The notes below the pieces were generated by a model. It was not told where the DNA came from. It saw only the letters and a program-made list of their open reading frames with translations, and searched no databases. Shown one piece after another: positions 1 to 6,954 of a stretch of 64,000 nucleotides of DNA (position 1 is its first letter; every line of letters starts with the position of its first letter). The position numbers and the translations under genes were made by a program. Source of the DNA: Nisaea sp. (lineage in GTDB: Bacteria > Pseudomonadota > Alphaproteobacteria > Thalassobaculales > Thalassobaculaceae). The stretch covers positions 82,852-146,851 of the forward strand of contig NZ_JAEPQA010000001.1 of assembly GCF_017640745.1 (NCBI RefSeq). The letters run 5' to 3'.

Positions 1-1788
1 CTCTACAAGTTCACCCCGCTGCAGACCAGTTTCGGCGTCAACATGCTGGCGCTGAACGGCGGCAAGCCGGAGCAGATGAACCTGCGCGACATCATCGTCG
101 CCTTCATCGCCTTCCGCGAGGTCGTCATCACGCGGCGGACCCGGTTCCTGCTGCGCAAGGCCCGGGACCGGGCGCATGTCTTGGCCGGCCTGCTCGTCGC
201 GGTGAACAATATCGACGAGGTGATCCGGGTGATCCGGGCGTCCCGCGATGCCGCAGACGCACGCGAGCAGCTGATGGGCCGGGACTGGCCGGCCGAGGAT
301 GTCGAGGAATTCATCGGCATCATCGACGATCCGGGGCACAAGGTCATCGACGGCAAGTACCGCCTCTCCGACGCCCAGGTCCGCGCCATCCTCGAGCTGC
401 GCCTGCAGCGCCTGACCGGCATGGAGCGCGAGAAGCTGATCGAGGAAACCAAGGAACTCGCCGCGAAGATCGCCGAGTACCTGGAAATCCTGCAGTCGCG
501 CCCGCGCATGATGGAAGTGCTGCGTGCGGAGCTGGTCGCCGCCAAGGAAGCCTATGCAACGCCGCGCCGGACCGAGCTCGTCGAAGCTGAGTTCGAGCAC
601 GACATGGAAGACCTGATCCAGCGCGAGGACATGGTCGTCACGGTCAGTCACAACGGTTACATCAAGCGCGTGCCGCTCTCGACCTACCGGGCCCAGAAGC
701 GCGGCGGCAAGGGCCGCTCGGGCATGTCGACGCGCGACGAGGATTTCGTCAGCCGGCTCTTCGTGGCCAACACCCACACGCCGATCCTGTTCTTCACCTC
801 GCGTGGCATGGTCTACCAGATGAAGACCTACCGGCTGCCCATCGGCACCCCGCAGTCCCGCGGCAAGGCGCTGGTGAACCTGCTGCCGCTCGAGCAGGGG
901 GAATGGATCCAGACCATCATGCCGCTGCCGGCCGAGGAGGAGGAATGGGAGAACATGCATGTCATGTTCGCCACGTCCGCCGGTACGGTCCGCCGGAACG
1001 CGCTCTCCGATTTCACCAATATCAAGCGCAACGGCAAGATCGCCATGCGTCTCGATGAAAACGACCGCCTGATCAACGTGCAGCCCTGCATGGAGGCGGA
1101 CGATGTCTTCCTCACCACGCGGGACGGCAAGGCGATTCGCTTCCGTGCGACCGACGTACGGCTGTTCCGCGGCCGCGATTCGCTCGGTGTCCGCGGTATC
1201 AGGCTCGCCAAGGGCGACGAAGTCGTCTCGATGTCGATCCTGCACCATGTCGACTATCAGGACGTGCCGGGTTCGGATGTCCTGGAACGCGATCTCTACC
1301 TGAAGCTCGCCGGTCAGATGCGCCGTGCGACTGGAGAGGGCGAGGAGGAGGTCGAAGCACCGTCCGGCGACATCTCGCAGGAGCGCTTCATCCAGCTCAG
1401 TGCCGAGGAGGAATTCATCCTCACCGTCACCGAGAGCGGTCTCGGCAAGCGGACCTCCGCGCACGAATACCGGATTACAAATCGTGGCGGTCAGGGGATC
1501 GCCAATATGGAACTGACCAAGCGCAGCGGCGGGGTCGTGGCCGCCTTCCCGGTGGCCGACACCGATCAGATCATGCTCGTCACCGACGGCGGACAGGTGA
1601 TCCGCTGCGCTGTCAACGAAATCAGCATTACTGGGCGCAGAACCCAGGGTGTCTGGATTTTCCGCGTCGATGAAGGCGAGAAAGTCGTGTCCGTCAGCCT
1701 CGCAGGCGATGAGAACGGAAACGATGCGGAAGAGGGGGAAGAATCGGAAGCCGACGGTAGCGGTGGCGGAGACGCCTCCGAGAGCTAG
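1..1788 (+). CDS. gyrA: DNA gyrase subunit A, C-terminal part (5' end outside window)
   Basis: This is the ATP-dependent type II topoisomerase subunit that breaks and rejoins DNA. The open frame runs in from base 1 without a start, so the N-terminal domain and catalytic tyrosine lie outside the window. What remains is the end of the breakage-reunion domain (TSFGVNMLAL, then the coiled coil around RRTRFLLRKARDRA) and the full C-terminal beta-pinwheel. The GyrA box, needed to wrap DNA, is visible as QKRGGKGRSG at codons 232-241. The protein ends in an acidic, Gly/Ser-rich tail, as in many gyrases. coaD follows 16 bases later in the same direction, a common alphaproteobacterial order that suggests co-transcription. 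The identification is certain; only the truncation is unusual, and it is caused by the window edge. Confidence 0.98.
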   Translation, partial: LYKFTPLQTSFGVNMLALNGGKPEQMNLRDIIVAFIAFREVVITRRTRFLLRKARDRAHVLAGLLVAVNNIDEVIRVIRASRDAADAREQLMGRDWPAEDVEEFIGIIDDPGHKVIDGKYRLSDAQVRAILELRLQRLTGMEREKLIEETKELAAKIAEYLEILQSRPRMMEVLRAELVAAKEAYATPRRTELVEAEFEHDMEDLIQREDMVVTVSHNGYIKRVPLSTYRAQKRGGKGRSGMSTRDEDFVSRLFVANTHTPILFFTSRGMVYQMKTYRLPIGTPQSRGKALVNLLPLEQGEWIQTIMPLPAEEEEWENMHVMFATSAGTVRRNALSDFTNIKRNGKIAMRLDENDRLINVQPCMEADDVFLTTRDGKAIRFRATDVRLFRGRDSLGVRGIRLAKGDEVVSMSILHHVDYQDVPGSDVLERDLYLKLAGQMRRATGEGEEEVEAPSGDISQERFIQLSAEEEFILTVTESGLGKRTSAHEYRITNRGGQGIANMELTKRSGGVVAAFPVADTDQIMLVTDGGQVIRCAVNEISITGRRTQGVWIFRVDEGEKVVSVSLAGDENGNDAEEGEESEADGSGGGDASES

Positions 1789-1804
1789 CAGGGGACTAGG
1801 GAAC

Positions 1805-2311
1805 ATGAGAGTAGGTGTTTATCCGGGCACGTTCGACCCGATCACGAACGGGCACCTGGACATCATCCGGCGCGGCAGCAAGCTAGTGGACAAGCTGATT
1901 GTCGCCGTGGCGCGCAATGCCGGGAAGGGTCCGCTTTTCAGCCTCGACGAGCGGGTCGAGATGGTTCAGGACGAGATCGACCTGATCAACAAGGCGCATG
2001 CGGAAAACGGCATCCACGGCGAGATCGTGGTGATGTCCTTCGGCAATCTGCTGATGCATTTCGTCGAGGAAAACGGCGCGGCGACCATCATTCGCGGCCT
2101 GCGGGCCGTTTCGGATTTCGAATACGAGTTCCAGATGGTCGGCATGAACGCCCGGCTCAATGCGAGCGTCGAGACCGTCTTCCTGATGGCGTCGGACCGC
2201 AACCAGTTCATCTCCTCTCGCCTCGTGAAGGAGATCGCGCATATGGGCGGGAACATCGACCAGTTCGTCCCGAACCGGGTGGTCGAGCGGGTCGAGGACA
2301 AGTTCCGCTGA
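1805..2311 (+). CDS. coaD: Phosphopantetheine adenylyltransferase
   Basis: CoaD is a cytosolic enzyme that transfers AMP from ATP to 4'-phosphopantetheine, the penultimate step of coenzyme A synthesis. The protein has 168 residues, the usual length. It opens with the nucleotidyltransferase signature GTFDPITNGH (residues 8-17, including the TxGH motif) and carries the second ATP-binding motif ISSRLVKE near residue 137. The reading frame is open further upstream into gyrA, but the ATG at 1805 is preceded by an AGGGGA-type ribosome binding site, and the family signature begins right after it, so this start is preferred. It lies 16 bases behind gyrA and is probably cotranscribed with it; a tRNA-Lys gene follows. 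Confidence 0.97.
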   Translation: MRVGVYPGTFDPITNGHLDIIRRGSKLVDKLIVAVARNAGKGPLFSLDERVEMVQDEIDLINKAHAENGIHGEIVVMSFGNLLMHFVEENGAATIIRGLRAVSDFEYEFQMVGMNARLNASVETVFLMASDRNQFISSRLVKEIAHMGGNIDQFVPNRVVERVEDKFR

Positions 2312-2339
2312 CGGCGGGAAAAAAACTTCTCGGAAGAGG

Positions 2340-2368
2340 TTGACCGCCGGGCCCTGTTTGCATAGGTT
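2340..2368 (+). promoter_or_regulatory. Candidate promoter of tRNA-Lys
   Basis: TTGACC (2340-2345) is followed after 17 bases by TAGGTT (2363-2368), about 16 bases before the tRNA 5' end. The -35 match is good and the -10 match weak. It was assigned by eye from position and spacing. Confidence 0.45.
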
Positions 2369-2383
2369 CCGGCTTCCTTTCGG

Positions 2384-2459
2384 GGGCGCGTAGCTCAGCT
2401 GGTAGAGCATCTGACTTTTAATCAGACGGTCACAGGTTCGAATCCTGTCGCGCTCACCA
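2384..2459 (+). tRNA. tRNA-Lys (anticodon TTT)
   Basis: This 76-base cloverleaf includes the encoded CCA. The acceptor arms GGGCGCG and CGCGCTC pair, with one G-T. The D-arm sequence TAGCTCAGCTGGTAGAGCA and the T-arm GGTTCGAATCC are canonical. The anticodon stem TCTGA/TCAGA encloses the loop CTTTTAA, giving anticodon TTT at 2417-2419. It reads Lys codons AAA and AAG by wobble. Confidence 0.98.
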
Positions 2460-2476
2460 TTTCCTCCAATACTCCG

Positions 2477-3007
2477 TCATCCTCTCTCATCCGCTGTGTT
2501 CTTGGGCTCAGCCAGGGTTGCGCACGCGAATCCGTCCGGAAGACCCTTAACCTCAAGGGGCAGGACCATGCGCCGCCAGTAGGGCGCGACGTTGACCGAA
2601 TCCCTCGTATGGACCTCACCGAGCCAGGGTTCGCGCTTGTTCATCAGTTCCATGTAATGGGCCAGGAACTTGGCCCCCGCGCGGCCCGGATGGTTTCCGA
2701 CCCATTTCCGGTGCATCGCCGCCTTCGCCGACCTAGCCGCCATTTCACCGTAGATTCGATAGAAGAAATCGTTCCGCTCGGCATCGTACTGGACCAGATG
2801 CAGGTATCCGACGGATAGGCGGATCTCCAGTGGATCGAACTCTCTGACCGAGAGACGTTTATTCGCATCGGATTTTGAAGACCAGTAGCCATAGAGCTGT
2901 CGCTGTCGCGGTGTCATCCGTGCCTCGTCGAATTTCCACGGGATGATTTCCACATCGTAGGCTTCTGTCGCGGTTAAGATTTCGCCGAGAACTTGGCGGG
3001 TATCCAT
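2477..3007 (-). CDS. PAS_5-type (single PAS domain) protein
   Basis: This is a small cytosolic protein of 176 residues that looks like a stand-alone PAS fold of the PAS_5 type frequent in Rhodospirillales. The recognisable order is a YW motif (LYGYWSSKSD), a basic/acidic helix, then strands ending FFYRIYGEMAARS, and a C-terminal segment RRMVLPLEVKG. A second protein with the same layout lies at 36837-37406. No output domain is present, so a sensory or ligand-binding role is inferred and the ligand is unknown. I place the start at the ATG at 3007, which has GGGGAG six bases upstream. An in-frame ATG at 3046 would add 13 residues but has no clear ribosome binding site. It converges on tRNA-Lys and faces an AT-rich intergenic region. 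Confidence 0.7.
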   Translation of the reverse strand: MDTRQVLGEILTATEAYDVEIIPWKFDEARMTPRQRQLYGYWSSKSDANKRLSVREFDPLEIRLSVGYLHLVQYDAERNDFFYRIYGEMAARSAKAAMHRKWVGNHPGRAGAKFLAHYMELMNKREPWLGEVHTRDSVNVAPYWRRMVLPLEVKGLPDGFACATLAEPKNTADERG

Positions 3008-3388
3008 GCCGGTCTCCCCGGAGCGCTTCCCAAAAGAAAATAACATAAAAATTTCTGTAATTTTAGTATCAATATTTGTTTATCATTCTGGCACTTCCTG
3101 AATGGCGACAGAGTTCATGCATCCCCGGGCGATCCCGTGCGCCTCTACCCCGTTCACTTTTCTCGTCTCGGCAGAGGTTTAATCCCTACCTTTAGAGCGA
3201 ATATTTAAGTGCAATACCTTGTTACTTGAAAATTACGCCCATTTTGACGATAGTCTGGGTTGAGCCTTGGCTCAGTCCGAAAAACACGCTGGCTTGGGTG
3301 CGTTCTGCCTCTGGAAACCGGTGTGCATTCGGCAACCTTCTGGAAGCAATGACGCTGAATCGGCGCGAACGGCGAAAGGGAATCGGGC
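3008..3388. other. AT-rich divergent intergenic region with an operator-like palindrome
   Basis: These roughly 380 bases separate the divergent PAS_5 gene and the PilZ-like gene and are clearly richer in A and T than the neighbouring genes. I see no supported gene here. A hyphenated palindrome TGAGCC-TT-GGCTCA lies at 3261-3274, about 115 bases before the PilZ-like start, and could be a regulator site. Promoters for both neighbours are expected here, but I could not place them with confidence. Confidence 0.4.
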
Positions 3389-3733
3389 GTGGGGCTTCTT
3401 GACTTCCTCAAGATCACCGCAGATTCGAGAAAGAAGACGGCGCGGCCGACCAAGGCTCAGGGCATCAAGAGTGTCAAAGCCAAGGGCAAGCTCGATTCCT
3501 GCGGTATTGTCAAGATCGACAGCTTCACCTTCAATGTGAAGGACTACAATCTGAAGGGCTTCATCATCGAGCCTTACGACAAGGACTTGCTGATCAAGAG
3601 TCAGCGGTTCCGCTTCGAGATCGACGTCTCGAAGGGGCAGCACAAGATGAAAGGCTCCGCCGAGGCTGTGGTTACCAAGGTGACCCAGAATGCACTCGCC
3701 GCCGCCTTCACGATCAAGCCCTTCGATCACTGA
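3389..3733 (+). CDS. Small PilZ-like protein
   Basis: This 114-residue protein has a GTG start preceded by AAAGGGA. After a basic N-terminal 30 residues the predicted beta-rich part contains DYNLKG near residue 52, which resembles the second PilZ motif (DxSxxG, with Asn in place of Ser), and later strands FRFEIDVSKG and LAAAFTI fit the PilZ barrel. The first PilZ motif RxxxR, which contacts cyclic di-GMP, is not evident; the region before the barrel is Lys-rich instead. It may therefore be a divergent or non-binding PilZ domain acting as an adaptor. PilZ membership is an inference from this pattern. The small gene at 3824 follows in the same direction after about 90 bases. Confidence 0.5.
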   Translation: MGLLDFLKITADSRKKTARPTKAQGIKSVKAKGKLDSCGIVKIDSFTFNVKDYNLKGFIIEPYDKDLLIKSQRFRFEIDVSKGQHKMKGSAEAVVTKVTQNALAAAFTIKPFDH

Positions 3734-3823
3734 GGCGCCGTCGGCCGGTTTCTGGTATCTTTCTTGCTGGGATGAGAGAGGTGGCCCTGGATCGGGAAGC
3801 TTCCACCGGCAAGGAGATCCGTC

Positions 3824-4057
3824 GTGGATGAACGCAAGAAACTGCTGCTGATGATGCGGGAGATCCGCAAGAAGATCGACCCGAAGGTCCTCGAACGAGC
3901 GCATCAGGCTGCCTTGATTCAGATGGGCGAGAAGCCGGCTCCGATGCAGGAGAACGAAGCGTCCCGGTTGTTCAAGCTCGCACGTGCCAACAATGGCGCC
4001 CGCAAGAGCGAGGTGCTCGCTTTCCTCGAGAAGAAGTTCCGCAACAAGCTGAACTGA
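3824..4057 (+). CDS. Small basic helical protein of unknown function
   Basis: This is a 77-residue protein that I do not recognise. It starts with GTG, preceded by a strong AAGGAG seven bases upstream, which supports it being real. The sequence is rich in Lys, Arg and Glu and looks almost wholly helical: an N-terminal KKLLLMMREIRKKID helix, a middle ERAHQAALIQMG helix, and a C-terminal part KSEVLAFLEKKF. No membrane segment, signal peptide or metal-binding cluster is visible. It lies about 90 bases after the PilZ-like gene on the same strand, so the two may be linked, and it converges on the PLP enzyme gene at 4063 with five bases between the stops. Confidence 0.65.
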   Translation: MDERKKLLLMMREIRKKIDPKVLERAHQAALIQMGEKPAPMQENEASRLFKLARANNGARKSEVLAFLEKKFRNKLN

Positions 4058-4062
4058 AGCCT

Positions 4063-5244
4063 TCAGCCGGCCAATCTTTCCACGGCGCCCGCCAGCCGCT
4101 CGTAATCCGCCATCTCGTTGTAGATCTGCGCCGAGAGCCGGCACCAGAGCGTGCCTGTCAGCGGATTGATGGGTATCTGGATTCTGAATTCGTCCGTCAA
4201 GCGGTCGCGCAGGGCTTCGGCTTCCTCTCGCGTACTGCCGAAACCGTCCGGCAGACGCACCATGACCATATGTCCGGTCAGTTCCTGTCCCGCACCGCGC
4301 TCCGTGCCCCAGCGCGCGGCCAATGCATCGGCCGCCTCGTTGGCAAGCGCAGTGTTGTAGGCGCGGATCGCGTCCTGGCCGTGCGCGTCGATGAAGTCCA
4401 GCGCACTCTGCAGGCAAAGCTGGCTCGAGGCGTCGCGGGTGCCGACATATTCGAACTCGGCGTCGTAGCCTTGCTGGTACCAGTGAGAGATCGCCAAAGG
4501 ATGCGTGGTCGCGCGCTGCACCTCGGCGGTCCAGAGGAAGCCGCAGCCTTTCGGCGTGAACATCCATTTATGCAGGTTGCCGGTGTACCAGTCGCAGGGA
4601 ATGGCGCTGAGATCGAGATCCAGCATCCCCGGCGCATGGGCGCCGTCGACGAGCACCAGCGCGCCTCTGGCACGGGCGGCTTCCGCCATTTCCCGGAGCG
4701 GCAGCACGAGCGCCGTCGGCGAGGTGATGTGGTCGAGGATGACAAGCGCCGGAGCCGGATCCAGGGCGGCGCTGTAGGCCGCGATAATTTCGTCGGCCGA
4801 TGCGGCAGGAAAGGGCAGGGTGACGCTGCGCAGGTTCCAGCCGTTGCGCGCGCTCATGTGACGGGCGGCGTTCTTAACCGCGCCGTAGGTCTGGTCGGTG
4901 ATGAGGACGTCGGACCCTGCCGGCAGGTCCAGTTCGCGAAGCACGGCATTGACGGCCTGCGTGGCGTTCTCGACCAGGGCAAGCCCCTCCGATCCGACGC
5001 CGAGTCGCGGCGCCAGCGCTGCGATGGCCGCACGCATGCCGGGCTTGTAGTCTCGCCGCATGAAGCGGCTCGGCTCCAGCTCGAGCTTGTCCTGCCAGAT
5101 CCGCTGCGCTGCCATCACCGAGACGGGAGTCGCGCCGTAGGAGCCATGATTGAGATGCGTGTAGTCCCGCTGCAGAGAGAAGGCTGCGCGGACGGGCGCG
5201 CCGAAGGACGGGGACGAGTTGCTGAGGGTGGCGGGACGCGGCAT
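4063..5244 (-). CDS. Class V aminotransferase, isopenicillin-N-epimerase-like
   Basis: This is a cytosolic PLP-dependent enzyme of fold type I, 393 residues. The N-terminal HLNHGSYGATP segment is typical of the isopenicillin N epimerase-like branch of class V aminotransferases. The cofactor region shows VDGAHAPGMLDLDL (Asp and His under the PLP ring), and the Schiff-base lysine is in TGNLHKWMFTPKGCGFLW. Relatives include epimerases, cysteine-desulfurase-like and ergothioneine-pathway lyases, so the substrate cannot be read from sequence. No beta-lactam pathway genes are nearby, which argues against a true epimerase role. It is divergent from the dehalogenase-like gene at 5304, with 59 bases between the starts, so the two may share a control region. 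Confidence 0.85.
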   Translation of the reverse strand: MPRPATLSNSSPSFGAPVRAAFSLQRDYTHLNHGSYGATPVSVMAAQRIWQDKLELEPSRFMRRDYKPGMRAAIAALAPRLGVGSEGLALVENATQAVNAVLRELDLPAGSDVLITDQTYGAVKNAARHMSARNGWNLRSVTLPFPAASADEIIAAYSAALDPAPALVILDHITSPTALVLPLREMAEAARARGALVLVDGAHAPGMLDLDLSAIPCDWYTGNLHKWMFTPKGCGFLWTAEVQRATTHPLAISHWYQQGYDAEFEYVGTRDASSQLCLQSALDFIDAHGQDAIRAYNTALANEAADALAARWGTERGAGQELTGHMVMVRLPDGFGSTREEAEALRDRLTDEFRIQIPINPLTGTLWCRLSAQIYNEMADYERLAGAVERLAG

Positions 5245-5303
5245 GGTGCTCTCCGGAAGTGGCCCCGTGAGAGTGCCATGGCGGCGAGAGGGAGCGCAGC
5301 AGA

Positions 5304-6176
5304 ATGTTCGAGGGCTTCGAGCGGAAAAGAATCCGGACCTCAGGCACGGAGATCAATCTCGTCACCGGCGGGAGCGGACCCGGCCTGCTGCTGCTGCACG
5401 GCTATCCGCAGACCCACGCGATCTGGCACAAGGTCGCGCCGAAACTCGCCGAACGCTTCACCGTCGTGGCGACCGATCTCCGCGGCTATGGCGACAGCGG
5501 AAAGCCGCCGACCGATGCGGCGCACATGCCCTATTCCAAGCGCGAGATGGCGCGGGACCAGGCCGAGGTGATGTCGGCGCTCGGCATCGAGCGGTTTTCC
5601 GTCGTCGGCCATGACAGGGGCGGGCGGGTCGCGCACAGACTGGCGCGGGATTGCCGGGACCGGGTCGAACGGCTCGCCGTGCTCGATATCTGCCCGACGC
5701 TCGACATGTACGAGACCACCGACATGGCCTTCGCTTCGGCCTATTATCACTGGTTCTTCCTGATCCAGCCGGCGGACTATCCGGAACGGATGATCGGGGC
5801 GGATCCGGATTTCTATCTCGCGAAGAAGATGAAGTTCCTCGCCGATGGAACCGCCATAACGAAGGAAGCGATGGCGGAATATCTCCGCTGCTTCCGAGAT
5901 CCGGCCACAATCCATGCCAGCTGCGAGGATTACCGCGCCGGCGCCACAATCGATCTCGAACACGACCGTGCCGACCGCAGCGAACGTCTCGATATTCCCA
6001 TTATCGCACTCTGGGGCGCCGAAGGGATCATCGGAAGGCTCTACCGGCCGCTCGATGTCTGGCAGGCCTATACGAACGGGCCGGTTACCGGCGGTCCCGT
6101 GCCGTCCGGACACTACATACCGGAAGAGGCGCCGGAGCGGCTTCTGGAGAAACTTGAAGGCTTTCTTCAAGCCTGA
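5304..6176 (+). CDS. Alpha/beta hydrolase, fluoroacetate-dehalogenase-like
   Basis: This 290-residue alpha/beta-hydrolase closely resembles fluoroacetate (haloacetate) dehalogenases, which displace halide from haloacetate to give glycolate. The oxyanion-side motif LHGYPQ is at residues 31-36. The nucleophile elbow GHDRGGR gives nucleophile D104 and the carboxylate-binding arginines R105 and R108. D128 in VLDICPT fits the acid. H149 and W150 (YYHWFF) and Y210 (CEDYRAG) match the halide-binding trio of the characterised enzyme, and H270 (SGHY) is the base. All these residues fall at a constant offset of about six from the Rhodopseudomonas enzyme as I recall its numbering. Epoxide hydrolase activity is the main alternative. 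It is divergent from the PLP enzyme gene and precedes the DUF502 gene. Confidence 0.85.
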   Translation: MFEGFERKRIRTSGTEINLVTGGSGPGLLLLHGYPQTHAIWHKVAPKLAERFTVVATDLRGYGDSGKPPTDAAHMPYSKREMARDQAEVMSALGIERFSVVGHDRGGRVAHRLARDCRDRVERLAVLDICPTLDMYETTDMAFASAYYHWFFLIQPADYPERMIGADPDFYLAKKMKFLADGTAITKEAMAEYLRCFRDPATIHASCEDYRAGATIDLEHDRADRSERLDIPIIALWGAEGIIGRLYRPLDVWQAYTNGPVTGGPVPSGHYIPEEAPERLLEKLEGFLQA

Positions 6177-6242
6177 GGGGAACCGATTGCTTCCGCGCCC
6201 GGCATCCCTATATGGTCAGGCTCGGGACAGGGAGCTCCATAC

Positions 6243-6950
6243 ATGACCAAGGACAATTCCGGCATCGTTCGGCCGACATTCTTCGGGCGGCTGCGGGCCT
6301 ATCTTTTTGCCGGCATCCTTGTCACGGCTCCGCTTGGGATCACGCTCTATCTGACCTGGGTCTTTATCGACTTCATCGACGGCAAGATCATGCCGCTGCT
6401 GCCGGCGAAATATCATCCCGAGAACTTCCTGCCGTTCTCCGTCCCCGGCATCGGACTGCTCGTGATGCTGACCACGCTGACCCTGATCGGGTGGCTGACA
6501 GCAGGCATTCTCGGGCGCTGGATGATCCGTCTGAGCGAGCATCTGCTCGCCCGGATGCCCGTGGTGCGCAATGTCTACAGCGCCATCAAGCAGATCATGG
6601 AAACCGTGATGGCACAGCAGTCCAACGCGTTTCGCGAGGTCGTGCTGGTGGAATACCCGCGGCGCGGGATCTGGGCGATCGGCTTCATCACCGGTGGCAC
6701 CGTGGGCGAGGTCCAGAACGTCACCGATGACACGATGATCAATGTCTTCCTGCCCACCACGCCGAACCCGACCTCCGGGTTCCTGCTGTTCATTCCGGAC
6801 CGCGACCTCTACCGCCTGAACATGACGGTAGAGGAAGGCATCAAGATGGTGATTTCGGCGGGCATCGTGACCCCGCCCGACCGGCGTCCGGAATCTGAGC
6901 GCAAGAAGCCGGTGATCCACGTCGAGACCACTGGCATTACCCAGGAATAG
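6243..6950 (+). CDS. DUF502 family inner-membrane protein
   Basis: This is an inner-membrane protein of 235 residues from the widely conserved but uncharacterised DUF502 family. It has a first membrane segment near residues 18-45 (YLFAGILVTAPLGITLYLTW) and a second near 68-92 (SVPGIGLLVMLTTLTLIGWL). The soluble part carries the family's conserved stretch MPVVRNVYSAIKQ, followed by GFITGG and the FLPTTPNPTSGFLLFIP motif. It has the usual family length. The gene lies 66 bases after the dehalogenase-like hydrolase on the same strand and converges on recG, with four bases between the two stops. A transport or envelope role is only a guess. Confidence 0.9.
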   Translation: MTKDNSGIVRPTFFGRLRAYLFAGILVTAPLGITLYLTWVFIDFIDGKIMPLLPAKYHPENFLPFSVPGIGLLVMLTTLTLIGWLTAGILGRWMIRLSEHLLARMPVVRNVYSAIKQIMETVMAQQSNAFREVVLVEYPRRGIWAIGFITGGTVGEVQNVTDDTMINVFLPTTPNPTSGFLLFIPDRDLYRLNMTVEEGIKMVISAGIVTPPDRRPESERKKPVIHVETTGITQE

Positions 6951-6954
6951 GCGT

